Assembly: GCF_001704415.2 (NCBI RefSeq)
Contig: NC_030814.1
Location: forward strand, 74,021,121-74,085,120
DNA: 64,000 nt
Reading direction: 5' to 3'
Origin: Capra hircus
Lineage: Eukaryota > Chordata > Mammalia > Artiodactyla > Bovidae
The translations under genes and the position numbers were made by a program. The notes under the pieces are model-generated. The model was not told the origin of the DNA, did not search any database, and was given only the letters and a program-made list of their open reading frames with translations. Shown here piece by piece: positions 36,985 to 48,570 of the stretch (position 1 is its first letter; each line of letters opens with the position of its first letter).

Positions 36985-39849
36985 GAAAGATGCAAATAAT
37001 GTTTTCTTATGTTTTCATGAATAACCATCCTTTCATTCATTTAACTTGGCTTAGAGTTTCTTTGGTTTTCTTCACCAATGTACAAAGTAGTCCTGATTAA
37101 AAGAATCCACCATAACCATAACCAGTATTGACAAATGGTGGCTTTGTGTTACTGAGATAGCAAAAGACTCATTTCATCCTTTCTGGAAATCTTTTATGAA
37201 CTCTGATGACTTTGAAACACTTCCTTTCTCCACTTTCCTCCTTCCCTCACTTCCATTCTCTTTCTTTCTTTTTGTACATTTTTTTTTTTTTTTGCAGTTT
37301 AAATACTGGAAAGCATCACATCATATTTCATTAAGAATGTCAAATGATTCTTCCTTTCAAATTGATTTTGAATTCAGAGATACTGCCAAATGCAATCTGT
37401 AGCTGAATGCAAAGTACTTCCAAGTATGAGTATCTAATCATTTTTGGGGGAAGGTCTGATCAGAGATAGTGTTTGTAGTAAGTGGATAATTTCTTTGTCC
37501 ACAAATAGTTTACCAAAGCAGATATTCACCACCTGGGCATCTCTATTGGCAGAGTTATATTATGAGAGCTAATTACTCAGGATGTTCTGTATATTTGGCT
37601 CATTATGGGACAAATATTTAATAACAAGCAAAACGAAGTACATGCAGAATATGTGTCTTAAGCAAACTACTAAAGGGCTATGCCACCTTACTCTGATTCA
37701 AGATTCCATTTAGACTCAAGTTAGCCAACAGGAAACAAGATTTGGACGTGATGATTTACATTACCTTTACATGGTCTATCGTACCAATGCTTACAAAAAC
37801 AACCTGAATGCTTAAGTTAATCCACATATTATGCTTATATGTATACAATTTTATTCTGGAAAAAAAAAAAAAACTTCAGGAAGTTTTATTTTTACCAAGT
37901 CACTTGACATTAAGAGGTCTACGGTGGCCTTCAGTTGTGTTCATTAATCCTAAGTATTCCATTATGTACTGAAAAACAACCTCAACTGCAGTTATATGCC
38001 TGTTTTTGTTTCTTTTCATGCACTGGAGGAAGTTTCATTTTGAGAAAATTCACTGGTTAAATTGTCTGTGACTTTGAAATATCTCTCTCCATGCACATTT
38101 TCCCAGGGCACCAGTTTGCTTTCTCTCCCCTGAGTTATATCCCGCTTTTAAGAGCTATTTGATTAAAAAGCTTATCTTGCTTCAAACCTTGTTCCACAGT
38201 CTCATGCCTATGCTCCTTTGTTCTAGGATCCTTTCATACACAGGGATGGAAATCTATATTTATGATTTCATTTGTGTTTTTCATTGAGATTTACTTACCA
38301 AGGCTATGTCTTCTAGTCTTACTTCTAGTTTTCCCAGGGTATATTTTTTCACAGAAATGTGGAGATTGTGGCTTATCATAAATGTCACCTGATGGATTTA
38401 CATAATGAGGAGTTCACCATCACCCCCTTGTTTTTAAGCATTCCCATATGTATGGCTGTTTCCTGGACCACTTCTAGTCATACAGCCATTGAAGCTGTTT
38501 CATTTGTGATGATTATCTTTGGAGAGACTTCTCTCCTCAATAACTCATTTTGTAATCATGGTCTCTTACATATGTACTTCCCTTTCTCCTGGGTAGCAAG
38601 GGTCAGAGGGCTCAGATTCTTACAGAGTGAGAGCGCTGTCTTAGTGACATTCCCATCACTTACTGGAATCATAAATGAAGCTCATTTGCAGGATATGTAA
38701 TGTTTAATTAATATGAAGTAGAGTCTGAATATGTTGTTTTAGTTTAGTTACCTCTGATATGTTTTCCTGGGTCTCAAATTGATTGTAAGAGAGAGAGAAA
38801 GAAAGAGAGAAAGAGAAAACAATTGTATTTTTCATCCAGATGGCTACTGTTAGTGTCTGATGATTACCTACTACTCCTTGCCCATATTTCAGTAGAGAAT
38901 AGTTGCTCCCTGAAGGCCAAGGGTTCCTTGCAGACACTGAAATTCAATTGACTCTCCAGCTAAAGCCCCAGTGGGAGCTGCCCACGAGTATCTGAGGGCA
39001 GGGTCTGGACACTTGTGAGTTACAGCCTGTTGGTTTCAGGCTTCACATTTGTTGCTGTTAGTTCCCAAGGGGCACGTATTGCCTCTGTCCTGCTGACCAC
39101 ACTGTCTTACAGATGTGAGACAAATGGTTCCAGGTTCTCTGTTAGCCAAGCAAAGGCATTTTTAAAGTTCAGTTCTTTCCTGTTCATTTGGAGTATCACA
39201 GAACTATTTGACAAAAACTATACAATATGCTTGCTATCTATAGGGCTTCAGTAGTAACTTAAAAAAAAAAAAATCCTGTTTGTTGCCAGTTGATTTTTCC
39301 CATCGCCTTCTTTCCTGGATGTATGCCATCCCTAACTGCAGTAGTATTTCATCGTACCTCTATTGAAACATTATTTTAGGTGCAATGCAAGTTTTATTGT
39401 CATTCAAAATGCATAACAATAAATTTGTATAACACTATGATTTTCTCTTAAGTTCCAAGCAGTAAATAATGATCTCATGTAAAAGCTCCTAAACTAAATA
39501 TTGTCCTAAGTCCTGAATATAATGATGCTCAAAGTTACTGTAAAGATTGAGGCTCTTGAATTAAGACCAACTACTCAGGGAAATTATACTTTGAAGTAAT
39601 CAGGATATCTCAGAGCCTTTACAGTTAAATTTGAGGAAAGTAATCAAAGTCCTCCTCATGGGAGGTTTATTCTTCTCGCTAAAGACTCTTGAGGATGCCA
39701 CTTAGGGGTTTGATAAGAATCTTGCTCCCTTCTACTCCTGCAGACATAAAACTTACTGATGGTTGTGGCACAACACATGAGTTGTTAGACAGGCCGAGGG
39801 GTAAGGCTGTGAGACGGGACGCTCCAATAATTATGGGTTCAGGAGCTGC
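36985..39849. other. Unique AT-rich sequence, no gene seen
   Basis: About 2.9 kb. Holds a T-run (37279-37293), an A-run (about 37860-37873) and a GA-rich patch (38787-38818). A 113-codon frame at 38359-38700 has hydrophobic stretches but no recognisable domain, and I see no supporting splice or promoter context. Confidence 0.45.
38787..38818. repeat. (GA)n/(GAAA)n purine tract
   Basis: 'gagagagagaaagaaagaga' continues as gaaagagaaaa: an imperfect purine-only tract. Confidence 0.85.
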
Positions 39850-40046
39850 ATGTGCACGCTCAGTCATGTCCAGCTCTTTGTGGCCCCATGAACTGCCCAC
39901 CAGTCTCCTCAGTCCATGGAGTTTTCCAGGCAAGAATGCTGGAGCAGATTGCCATTTCCTTTTCCAGGGGATCTTCCTGACCCAGGGATTGAACCTGCAT
40001 CTCCTGCAGTGGCAGGCACATTCTTTACCACTGAGCCACCTGGACC
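39850..40046 (-). mobile_element. Bov-tA SINE
   Basis: Antisense body ('gtccagctctttgtggcccc', 'gttttccaggcaagaatgct') and antisense tRNA-like head ('gggattgaacctgcatctcc' to 'accactgagccacctgg'). Confidence 0.92.
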
Positions 40047-40242
40047 CAATGAATAGCTTTATTTTCAGACTCTTAAGTAGAAAAAAAATTATATACTGGA
40101 CTTCCCTATCCAGAGAAGTCACAGTGCAACTTTTCTCAGCATAAAGTCTATATCTAGCTACTGTACAGAACACACAGTTGTTACTGGTTTCTGTGACATC
40201 TCATCCTTACCCATGCTGGTGGTCAGGACAGGAGTCTGTGTT

Positions 40243-40597
40243 AGTCTTCTAGGACTACCATAACAAAGTACCACTGACTGGGTGACTTAAGCAACAAAAT
40301 ATTATTTCTCACCTTTTCAGAGGCTAGAAGTCTGAGATCAGGGTGTTAGCATGATTGATTTTTTCTGAGGCCTCTATCCCTGGTTTGTAGTTGACTGTCT
40401 TCTCATTTCCTATGTCTTTACTGATCTATTATGTGTGTCTATATCCTAATCTCTTCATATAAAAAGGCGCCAATTAAATGAGGGCCTACTCTGATGACCT
40501 CCTTTTTTAACTTAAATGTTTAAAGACCTCATCTCCAAATATACTCACATTATGAGGTATTACACATTAGGACTTCACTATATGAATTTTGGGAGAA
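40243..40597 (-). mobile_element. MaLR-type LTR relic (ERVL-MaLR)
   Basis: Antisense start 'gttagtcttctaggactacc', then 'actgggtgacttaagcaaca', 'cagaggctagaagtctgaga', and the far end 'cacattaggacttcactata' + tgaattttggg follow the order of mammalian MLT1/MST-like LTRs. No internal sequence is attached, so it is a solo or truncated LTR. Confidence 0.7.
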
Positions 40598-41877
40598 TAC
40601 ATTTTTTAAAAAAAACAATTTATATTACTTGTGATCCTGTTAACCACTGTCAAAATATGCAGTTGTATGACTTATAAAAGTAAAAACTCTATATGGATTT
40701 TTTTTCTTAATTGCTGTTTAAACATCATTAAGTATAAAATTCATTTTTGTTCTTTTAAAATCTGATTTAGTTATTTTTCAAGAAACAGAAAAAGTCAAGT
40801 GAAAGTTTTAAAAATATTGAGTCAATTGAAAAAATTAAATGCCTAGAGTCAACATCCAAATTAAAACGATAAGAAATTAATGAAAAGAAGACATTTTATA
40901 AGCTGAGTAAGTCCAGCTCTGTGACCAAAGAGTAGGAAGACACACATACAGTCACACTCCTTAAAGTGGCCTAGATAATTAACAAAACTCTGGGAGAGTG
41001 GGAGAAGCATCAAATCTTCCCAGTGAAAAATAGCTTCCATTAATTAATTAAAAGCCAGGAATAGTGTGGGATATTATAGATTTATTTATTACTCCCTTAG
41101 GAAAAAAAGAAACAAAACAAAACAGCTTTTATGTATTTTCTCAGCCATTAGATTTGTCTGATGAGCTCAAATATCTGTATCTTCTTTTCTAATATTTGTC
41201 TCTTACCACTTTTAAGACAATTTACAGATCTTTAAAAGTCATAAGAAAGTGGAAAAAAATTCAACTAATTGGTCAATAGATTACTCCCTCCAACATTTAA
41301 TGCTTTTCAGCACTGAAGAAAAATAAAGAAGGATTACTCATTCTTACATTTTAAAAGATATTTTATTATTTTTCTAAATTACTTACTATTTGTCATGGCT
41401 GTTTAGTCCACTGATATTGTGAATTGCTCTTGTGATGGTTCAGTTCTTGCTAAATTGCCCTTCTTGCTGCATTTTTGCCTAACATGCAAAAAAATTATAA
41501 TCTCTGTACTATTTCCTCTGAGGTGTGTATACATATATATTTCCCCCCAATATAATTGGTTGGAGAGAGGGGATTGGCTATTGGGAAAGGTATTGTCAAT
41601 GTTTTCCTTTTGAAAATACTCAATACTTTCTGAGACACTCATTTTAATTCATTGAAGAACCATGATTCAAAAAATATTGTATTAATCAGTGGCACAGCTA
41701 GTTAGACCTTAAAACCGTCTTTTCTTGTTCCTGGGTGTTTTTGAATAGTGTTGAGAAGAACAATAAAGTGTAGGCAGAATATCACAAGTATTATAGCACT
41801 CATTCCATGTGTTTTCGCCTGTGATTTTGGGTAAGATGTGGAAAAAGGAAGTTGAAGAGACTTCATCAGATGGTTTT
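40598..41877. other. Unique AT-rich sequence
   Basis: No exon or recognised repeat. Confidence 0.5.
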
Positions 41878-41889
41878 AAAAGAGGTTTG

Positions 41890-43153
41890 TCCTCGAATAG
41901 CCAAAGCAATCTTGAGAAAGAAGAATGGAACTGGAGGAATCAACTTGCCTGACTTCAGGCTCTACTACAAAGCAACAGTCATCAAGACAGTATGGTACTG
42001 GCACAAAGACAGACATATAGATCAATGGAACAAAATAGAAAGCCCAGAGATAAATCCACACACATATGGACACCTTATCTTTGACAAAGGAGGCAAGAAT
42101 ATACAATGGAGTAAAGACAATCTCTTTAATAAGTGGTGCTGGGAAAACTGGTCAACCACTTGTAAAAAAAAGAAACTAGATCACTTTCTAACACCGCACA
42201 CAAAAATAAACTCAAAATGGATTAAAGATCTAAATGTAAGATCAGAAACTATAAAACTCCTAGAGGAGAACATAGGCAAAACACTCTCAGACATAAATCA
42301 CAGCAGGATCCTCTAAGATCCACCTCCCAGAATTCTGGAAATAAAAGCAAAAAGAAACAAATGGGATCTAATTAAAATTAAAAGCTTCTGCACAACAAAG
42401 GAAAATATAAGCAAGGTGAAAAGACAGCCTTCTGAATGGGAGAAAATAATAGCAAATGAAGCAACTGACAAACAACTCATCTCAAAAATATACAAGCAAC
42501 TTATGCAGCTCAATTCCAGAAAAATAAACGACCCAATCAAAAAATGGGCCAAAGAACTAAATAGACATTTCTCCAAAGAAGACATACAGATGGCTAACAG
42601 ACACATGAAAAGATGCTCAACATCACTCATTATTAGAGAAATGCAAATCAAAACCACAATGAGGTACCACTTCACACCAGTCAGAATGTCTGCAATCCAA
42701 AAATCTGCAAGCAATAAATGCTGGAGAGGGTGTGGAGAAAAGGGAACCCTCCTACACTGTTGGTGGGAATGCAAACTAGTACAGCCACTATGGAGAACAG
42801 TGTGGAGATTCCTTAAAAAATTGCAAATAGAACTGCCTTATGACCCAGCAATCCCACTGCTGGGCATACACACCGAGGAAACCAGAATTGAAAGAGACAC
42901 ATGTACCCCAATGTTCATCGCAGCACTGTTTATAATAGCTAGGACATGGAAACAACCTAGATGTCCATCAGCAGATGAATGGATAAGAAAGCTGTGGTAC
43001 ATATACACAATGGAGTATTACTCAGCTGTTAAAAAGAATTCATTTGAATCAGTTCTGATGAGATGGATGAAACTGGAGCTGATTATACAGAGTGAAGTAA
43101 GCCAGAAAGAAAAACACCAATACAGTATACTAACACATATATATGGAATTTAG
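41890..43153 (+). pseudogene. L1 ORF2 protein C-terminal fragment, one nonsense codon
   Basis: ORF2p is the L1 endonuclease/reverse transcriptase; only the part after the RT core is here. One reading frame runs the whole way and is broken only by a TAA at 42314-42316. The 33 codons from there to 42415 are open, and a 245-residue stretch follows to 43153. The C-terminal Cys-rich motif is intact (C-x3-C-x7-H-C-x3-C, 42719-42772). No start codon of its own: an upstream ATG at 41852 is in the flank. Non-functional by truncation. Confidence 0.92.
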
Positions 43154-43472
43154 GAAGATGGCAATGACGACCCTGTATGCAAAACAGGAAAAAAGACACA
43201 GATGTGTATAACGGACTTTTGGACTCAGAGGGAGAGGGAGAGGGTGGGATGATCTGGGAGAATGGCATTCTAACATGTATACTATCATGTAAGAATTGAA
43301 TTGCCAGTCTATGTCTGACGCAGGATACAGCATGCTTGGGGCTGGTGCATGGGGATGACCCAGAGAGATGTTATGGGGAGGGAGGTGGGAGGGGGGTTCA
43401 TGTTTGGGAATGCATGTAAGAATTAAAGATTTTAAAATTTAAAAAATAAAAAACTAAAAAAAATAAATAAAT
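41890..43472 (+). mobile_element. Young 5'-truncated L1 (L1_BT-like)
   Basis: Contains the C-terminal ~420 codons of ORF2, a short G-rich 3' untranslated region ('ggggagggaggtgggagggg') and an A-rich tail ending at 43472. A perfect 12-bp target-site duplication 'aaaagaggtttg' flanks it (41878-41889 and 43473-43484). The intact duplication, tail and almost intact frame show a recent ruminant L1 insertion, truncated at its 5' end on arrival. Confidence 0.95.
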
Positions 43473-43692
43473 AAAAGAGGTTTGAATTTTCCGGTGATAG
43501 AATAGTTCCTACCTAATTTTTAGCAAATCTTTTCACCTTTTCTTTTGTTATCTTTGTCTCTTTTATTTTCTTTGAGAGAATGGTCTCTACTTGTGATTGG
43601 TCTGTTCATATTTTCTATTTCTTCCTCCCTCCTCTTCCCTTCCCCTATTTATTCTTTCAAAATATATTTGTGCTGTGTTTACAATGTGCCAG

Positions 43693-43868
43693 GCTTCCGT
43701 GGTTGCTCAGCTGTTAAAGAATCCACCTGCAATGTAGGAGACCTAGAGTTGATCCCAGGTTGGGAAGATCCCCTGGAGACGGGAATGGCTACTTGCTCCA
43801 GTATTCTGGCCCAGAGAATTCTATGGATTGCAAAGAGTCGGGCACAACTGAATGACTTTCCACTTTCA
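43693..43868 (+). mobile_element. Bov-tA SINE
   Basis: Head 'gcttccgtggttgctcagct', body 'gatcccctggagacgggaat', end 'agagtcgggcacaactgaat'. A 20-bp target-site duplication with one mismatch flanks it: 'ctgtgtttaca' + a/g + 'tgtgccag' at 43673-43692 and 43869-43888. Confidence 0.94.
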
Positions 43869-43888
43869 CTGTGTTTACAGTGTGCCAG

Positions 43889-44314
43889 ACCAGAACTCTC
43901 AGCAATGTCCTTGAGCCTTGATCAAATTGACCTTGATTAAATTTTTTGTTTGCTGACAAAATTCCGGCTCAACCCAAGTTTTAGTTAGGGCTAGCACTGC
44001 AACAAGGAAGAACTATTGAAACTACTAACCTATGAAAGGTTTTACACATGCTAATAAGATTTAGACTGCAGTAAAACTGAGGTACTTGTAAAGTGAAGAG
44101 ATGCCACATGAGAGAGAAGGGTGCATTGCTGAAAGAGCAGATGATAATATGTTTATTGTCAGGATCATGGCTAAGTTGAGGAGACTGAGGCAACATGGAT
44201 TTTGTTTTATTCTGTTCAGATTCCATATCCCGAGGATTGGCACCTGAGTGGTCTTCTAATTTAAACTTTGGTAATATAAAAAGGAAAAAAAAACTCTGAT
44301 GAATTTTCTTAGGG
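43889..44314. other. Unique sequence
   Basis: No gene or recognised repeat. Confidence 0.5.
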
Positions 44315-45196
44315 GAATAAACTATGTTGAATTAATGTGATGAGAGTGGACATCCTTATTTCTGATGTTAGAAGAAAGACTTTCAGCTTTTCACTATTGA
44401 GTGTGATGTTAGCTATGGATTTGTCATATATAGCCTTTATAATGTTGACGTAGGTTCCTTCTATGCCTGCCTTTCTGGAGACTTTTTTTTTTTATCATAA
44501 ATGGTGTTGAATTCTGTCGAAAGTTCTTTCTGCATTTGTTGAGATGATTGTGTGGTTTTGTCTTCAATTTGTTTATGCGGTGTGTCATAGTGATTGATTT
44601 ACAGATATTGAAAAATCCTTGCATCCTTGGGATAAATCCCACTTGGATCATGGTGTATGATCCTTGTATTATTGAATTTACTTTGCCAATATTTTGTTGA
44701 GGATTCTTATGTCTATGTTCATTAGTGATATTGGTCTTTAGTTTTTTGTTTTGTTTATTTTGTGTATGTGGTATCTTTCTGGTTTTGTTATCACGGTGAT
44801 AGTGGCCTCATAGAATGTGTTTGAGAGTGTTCCTTCCTCTGCAATTTTTTGGGATAGTTTCTGAAGTATAGGTATTAACTCTTCTCTAAGTGTTTGATAG
44901 AATTAGTCTGTGTAGCCATCTGATTCTGGACTTTTGTTTTCTGGGATTTTTAAAATCACAGTTTTAATATCAATACTTGTGATTTGTCTGTTCGTATTCT
45001 CTATTTCTTCCTGTTTTAGTATTGGGAGATTGTACCTTTCTAAGAATTTGTCAATTTCTTCTAGATCATCCATTTTTGGTGCATACAGTTGCTTGTAGTA
45101 GTATCTTATGATCCTTTGTATTTCTGTGGGGTGAATTGTAACTTCTTTTTCATTTCTAATTGTATTGAATCAACATTTTCCCTTTTTTTTCTTGAT
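44315..45196 (-). mobile_element. L1 ORF2 relic
   Basis: Antisense ORF2 RT region: 'cagcttttcactattgagtg', 'ttctatgcctgcctttctgg', 'gagtgttccttcctctgcaa' and 'cttgtagtagtatcttatga'. It covers the same part of ORF2 as 58.4-59.28 kb, also antisense, but is a separate copy. Multiple stops. The right end meets a MIR relic and the 27-bp inverted repeat. Confidence 0.85.
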
Positions 45197-45201
45197 GAAT
45201 C

Positions 45202-45228
45202 TGAATGATGGCTTTATTTTATAGATGA
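45202..45228 (+). repeat. Perfect 27-bp inverted repeat, left arm
   Basis: Begins 'tgaatgatggctttatttta' and continues tagatga. Its exact reverse complement is at 45313-45339 (27/27). The 84-bp interval is MIR-like, so the pair could form a stem-loop. Confidence 0.92.
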
Positions 45229-45310
45229 AGAAAATTAAACTTTCCAAGCCTCTGAAAAATATCGGGTCACATTATGGAATCAGAATTGTAACCTAAGCAG
45301 TCTGACTACG
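45215..45310 (+). repeat. MIR SINE relic
   Basis: 'attttatagatgaagaaaat', 'tcgggtcacattatggaatc' and 'ctaagcagtctgactac' follow the MIR order (core to 5' half). Its first 14 bases are part of the inverted-repeat arm. Confidence 0.5.
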
Positions 45311-45312
45311 CA

Positions 45313-45339
45313 TCATCTATAAAATAAAGCCATCATTCA
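45313..45339 (-). repeat. Perfect 27-bp inverted repeat, right arm
   Basis: Exact reverse complement of 45202-45228. The copied block spans the L1/MIR junction of the left arm, so the right arm arose after that junction existed. Confidence 0.92.
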
Positions 45340-45454
45340 AAAACAGTCTCTTGAGCAGGTGGGCTGTACTTCGATGCAAGGACAGAGTGGACTCCCGTTT
45401 CAGGTATGACTTATACATGTGATCATCACCATATTTCACTTATGCTGATTAAGG

Positions 45455-45650
45455 CTGCCTTTGCCCAGCCACTCTCAATCCCTCTCTGGGAACATTATTT
45501 TGGAAACATGCCCTTGACCAGAACACAGAGATGAATTTCAGACTAGAGCACCTGGGTTCAGGGTCAATGTCATGGGCGTGTACCTCGGCAGTCATCCAGG
45601 GCTCTGCACTTGGCAAAAATCTGCCCTTATTAAAGTGTTCAGCTGTTGTC
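45455..45650 (-). repeat. 196-bp inverted duplication, left copy
   Basis: The reverse complement equals 46791-46986 over 196 bases with no gap and three differences (98.5 %), all transitions: 45641/46800, 45581/46860 and 45556/46885. Copies are 1,140 bp apart. I recognise no transposon family, tail or target-site duplication. On the minus strand the block is open from an ATG at 45652 through 45449 (67 codons). Confidence 0.92.
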
Positions 45651-46790
45651 ATTTAGACAGCATGGTTAATTCATATTAAGAGTACACCCTGGGAGGTGTA
45701 AATATATTTTGATAGAAAAACAGAAGGGGACAGCTTTACTGAGAAAACAAGTGAATTGGTGCAGTAAATAAATAATAGCAACTCAAGTGTCAAGTGTCAA
45801 GGTTTGCATCTTGGCTTTTCTGTACATCGAAACCCAGTTGACAGCTATGGCAGTGCAAACTGCGTATCTCCAACGATAGGGACCATAACTGACCAAGGGC
45901 CTTGAGGAGGGCTGGCTGTATTTTTTGCAAGACCTGTTTTAAAATAAAATGTGAAGCCCACTGTTCAAAAGGCAAAGTGTCATGAAAGGAACTAAAATAT
46001 AAATCTGTTTTCTTTCTTCTTCTTCTTTAATCTTCCTCTTGACTCTTCAGTTTTATTTTTTAAATTTGATACTTCATGTTGTTCTAAGTAAAGAAATGCT
46101 AAAATTTTAAATCACTATCTTGAATTTCACCATTTATCTTTATGTTGTGTAATGCCAAGGTTTAATGTAAATATAAGGATGTTTCAGTTCATGCAGGATC
46201 ACTGAGTTGTTCACTTTGTGTTTTGTGGCTTGTGCGTGCATATGTATTTTGTCTCACTAGAAAAATGGAAGCTGCACAAAAGTAGCTTGAGTGTTTTCAT
46301 CTTACTTTTTGATACACACACCTCCTACCAACATTCTATACCTTCAGCTTACTTATTCAAGGAAATAAGTAATTCAGCTTATTCAAGGAAAGACTGGAAG
46401 GAACATGAACTATGAGTTGCTCTATTTTTCCCCCTTTTCTTTCTATGCCATAATTTTCAGTATCAGTAATTGTTGAATACAGAATAGTCAGGTAAGCAAT
46501 GCTGTGTTTCTTCTGCCTGATTTGAAGTGAGTTCTGGTGGCCTGTTGGCCCATGTCAATAACTATGCTGACTGTCATAGATATAACAAACTTACCTTGGA
46601 CTGACTTTGGGTCTGGCTTAAACACATCAGGAGTTACTAGAAACATGTGCTCTGGGATACTGTGAGCCCTATGTGTAAATGGGAGCAGAGGATGGCAGAC
46701 AAACCTATTGCCTGTTTCTTCTTTTAGTGTATATGCAGCATGGTCCCTTGCAAAACACAAGTTCAAATATGAAATTATCCAGAATGTCAA
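45651..46790. other. Unique spacer between the inverted copies
   Basis: No gene or recognised repeat. A small duplication of 'attcaaggaaa' lies at about 46345-46390. Confidence 0.5.
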
Positions 46791-46986
46791 GACAACAGCC
46801 GAACACTTTAATAAGGGCAGATTTTTGCCAAGTGCAGAGCCCTGGATGACTGCCGAGGTGCACGCCCATGACATTGACCCTGAATCCAGGTGCTCTAGTC
46901 TGAAATTCATCTCTGTGTTCTGGTCAAGGGCATGTTTCCAAAATAATGTTCCCAGAGAGGGATTGAGAGTGGCTGGGCAAAGGCAG
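46791..46986 (+). repeat. 196-bp inverted duplication, right copy
   Basis: Partner of 45455-45650. It lies inside a 96-codon plus frame (46708-46998) and inside a 232-codon minus frame (46488-47186). Homology stops abruptly at both edges: 'gacaacag' is inside and 'gcccactc' outside. Confidence 0.92.
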
Positions 46987-47030
46987 GCCCACTCATGACA
47001 TACAAGGGAGTTTACTGACTGCTGGCTTTG

Positions 47031-47237
47031 GTTTGTGTTAGTTGCTCCGTCATGTCTGACTTTTTGTGACCCCTGGACTGTAGCCCACCAGGCTCCTCTG
47101 CCCATGGAATTTTCTAGGCAAGAATACTGGAGTAGGTTGCCATTCCCTTCTCCAGGGAATCTTCCTGACCCAAGGATCGAACCCAAGTCTTCTGCATTGC
47201 AGGCAGCTTCATTACCATCTGAGCTGTGAGGGAAGAC
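47031..47237 (-). mobile_element. Bov-tA SINE
   Basis: Antisense body ('tttttgtgacccctggactg', 'gaattttctaggcaagaata') and antisense tRNA-like head ('ggatcgaacccaagtcttct' to 'atctgagctgtgagggaag'). Confidence 0.92.
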
Positions 47238-47564
47238 TTTGACTTTGGCTTAAGTCCTCCTAAATGGTTTTATCAAACTTTCTTCAAGCTGCTCAGCAGT
47301 CTAGGTCCCTTTTGCCCAGACTTTCCTCGCCTTTCCTTCACTTAGAGTTATGCATCTTTGTCTAATGGCTCTCACCAGCTACCTGGCCATTTTGATTCAC
47401 ATTAGTGAACATATGTGGTACCAAGTGGTCAGAGAAAACAAGTAGTATGATGGGGATGTGGGGCTGTCTCACTTACTAACTGGCAGGTGAAGAAGATGCC
47501 ACTTTACTCATTGGATGGGACACAAATAGATGATTTAACTCAATAAACAAGGACTTCCTAGTAA

Positions 47565-47596
47565 GACTGAAGCGACTTAGCAACAGCAGCAGCAGC
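47565..47596 (+). mobile_element. BOV-A2 tail-only insertion
   Basis: Only 'gactgaagcgacttagcaac' plus (AGC)n, the last ~30 bp of a BOV-A2, is present, between two 'agtaa' copies (47560-47564 and 47597-47601). An extreme 5' truncation. Confidence 0.75.
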
Positions 47597-48570
47597 AGTA
47601 ATGGCCTAGGAAAATGTCACAGTGGAAGGAACTGCTGCGGCAGCTATGATGATGCTTGAAAAATGGAAACTTTAAAAACTGCAGAAGTCTCTTCCAAATA
47701 AGATAGAATGTATCTCCCTCAAGAGTTGCCTCCACTTTTTTATCCTGGTTCTGAATGTGATAATTAGGGTTAAACCCTAACGTAACCTGGCTAAGGATCT
47801 GCTGAGCTTTCTAAGGAAGAAAAGAGTCTTTCAACCTAAAGAAATTACAATAACTAGTTTGCATATGCCAGCAGGAGCCAGGACATTAATACTGGGGTCA
47901 GATTTTGAGGATGTTTGATCAAGGGGCAAGAATGTAAGTCTGGAGGAACAAGAACTATTGTTTTTAAGCACATTCTCTTGGGACTTAGTATTTAATGTTC
48001 TCACAAGAATCCCAGGAAGGGGGACAAGCTTACCACAGGGTTAGCTCTTAGACGCCTAGAATAAACAGTGGCTCACTCCAAGTGAAGTAGAATTGCCTGA
48101 GTTGCCCTGGAAAATAGTAGAGGGAGGAATAAAGAGGCAGAAAAGGTGGATGTGTTGGGATGGATACATTATGTAAGTCTAGAGGATCCCCCCCACCCAC
48201 GCCGTGGTGGGCTCAAAGAACATGTGATTCTCCAAGGCTACTACTAATGTGTGGGAAGGGTACTAACATCACTAAAAAGTTTGATGGCATGCCAAGACAG
48301 ATGATAGAAGATGTGGTCATTGAATTGGACTCATTATTATTCATGGGTTGATGCGGCCTTAAAGTGAGAATGGGCAGGTAGCAGGGCTTTACTTCTGTAA
48401 GCCAGGAGATCACAGTAAACATAGTAGCTGGTAAGATAGGGGGAATAACTAAGGAACTTTACGAGGCAGGATTTGTGAAATGTTTAATAGATAATAGTAT
48501 CTCCACAGGCCATAGTGTCTGAGGTGCTGCTGAACAAATATAATTTTTTTAAAAAGCATAAAAGAAAAAA

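Noticed and set aside
38359..38700. 113-codon frame with hydrophobic stretches, like a membrane protein
   Set aside because: Hydrophobicity follows from the T-rich composition; no family resemblance and no exon signals.
42313..42774. 153-codon minus-strand frame, Leu/Cys/Ser-rich
   Set aside because: Antisense shadow of L1 ORF2, which is encoded on the plus strand here.
45449..45652. 67-codon frame conserved between the two inverted copies
   Set aside because: Open frames are identical because the DNA is 98.5 % identical; with only three differences there is no evidence of selection on protein sequence.
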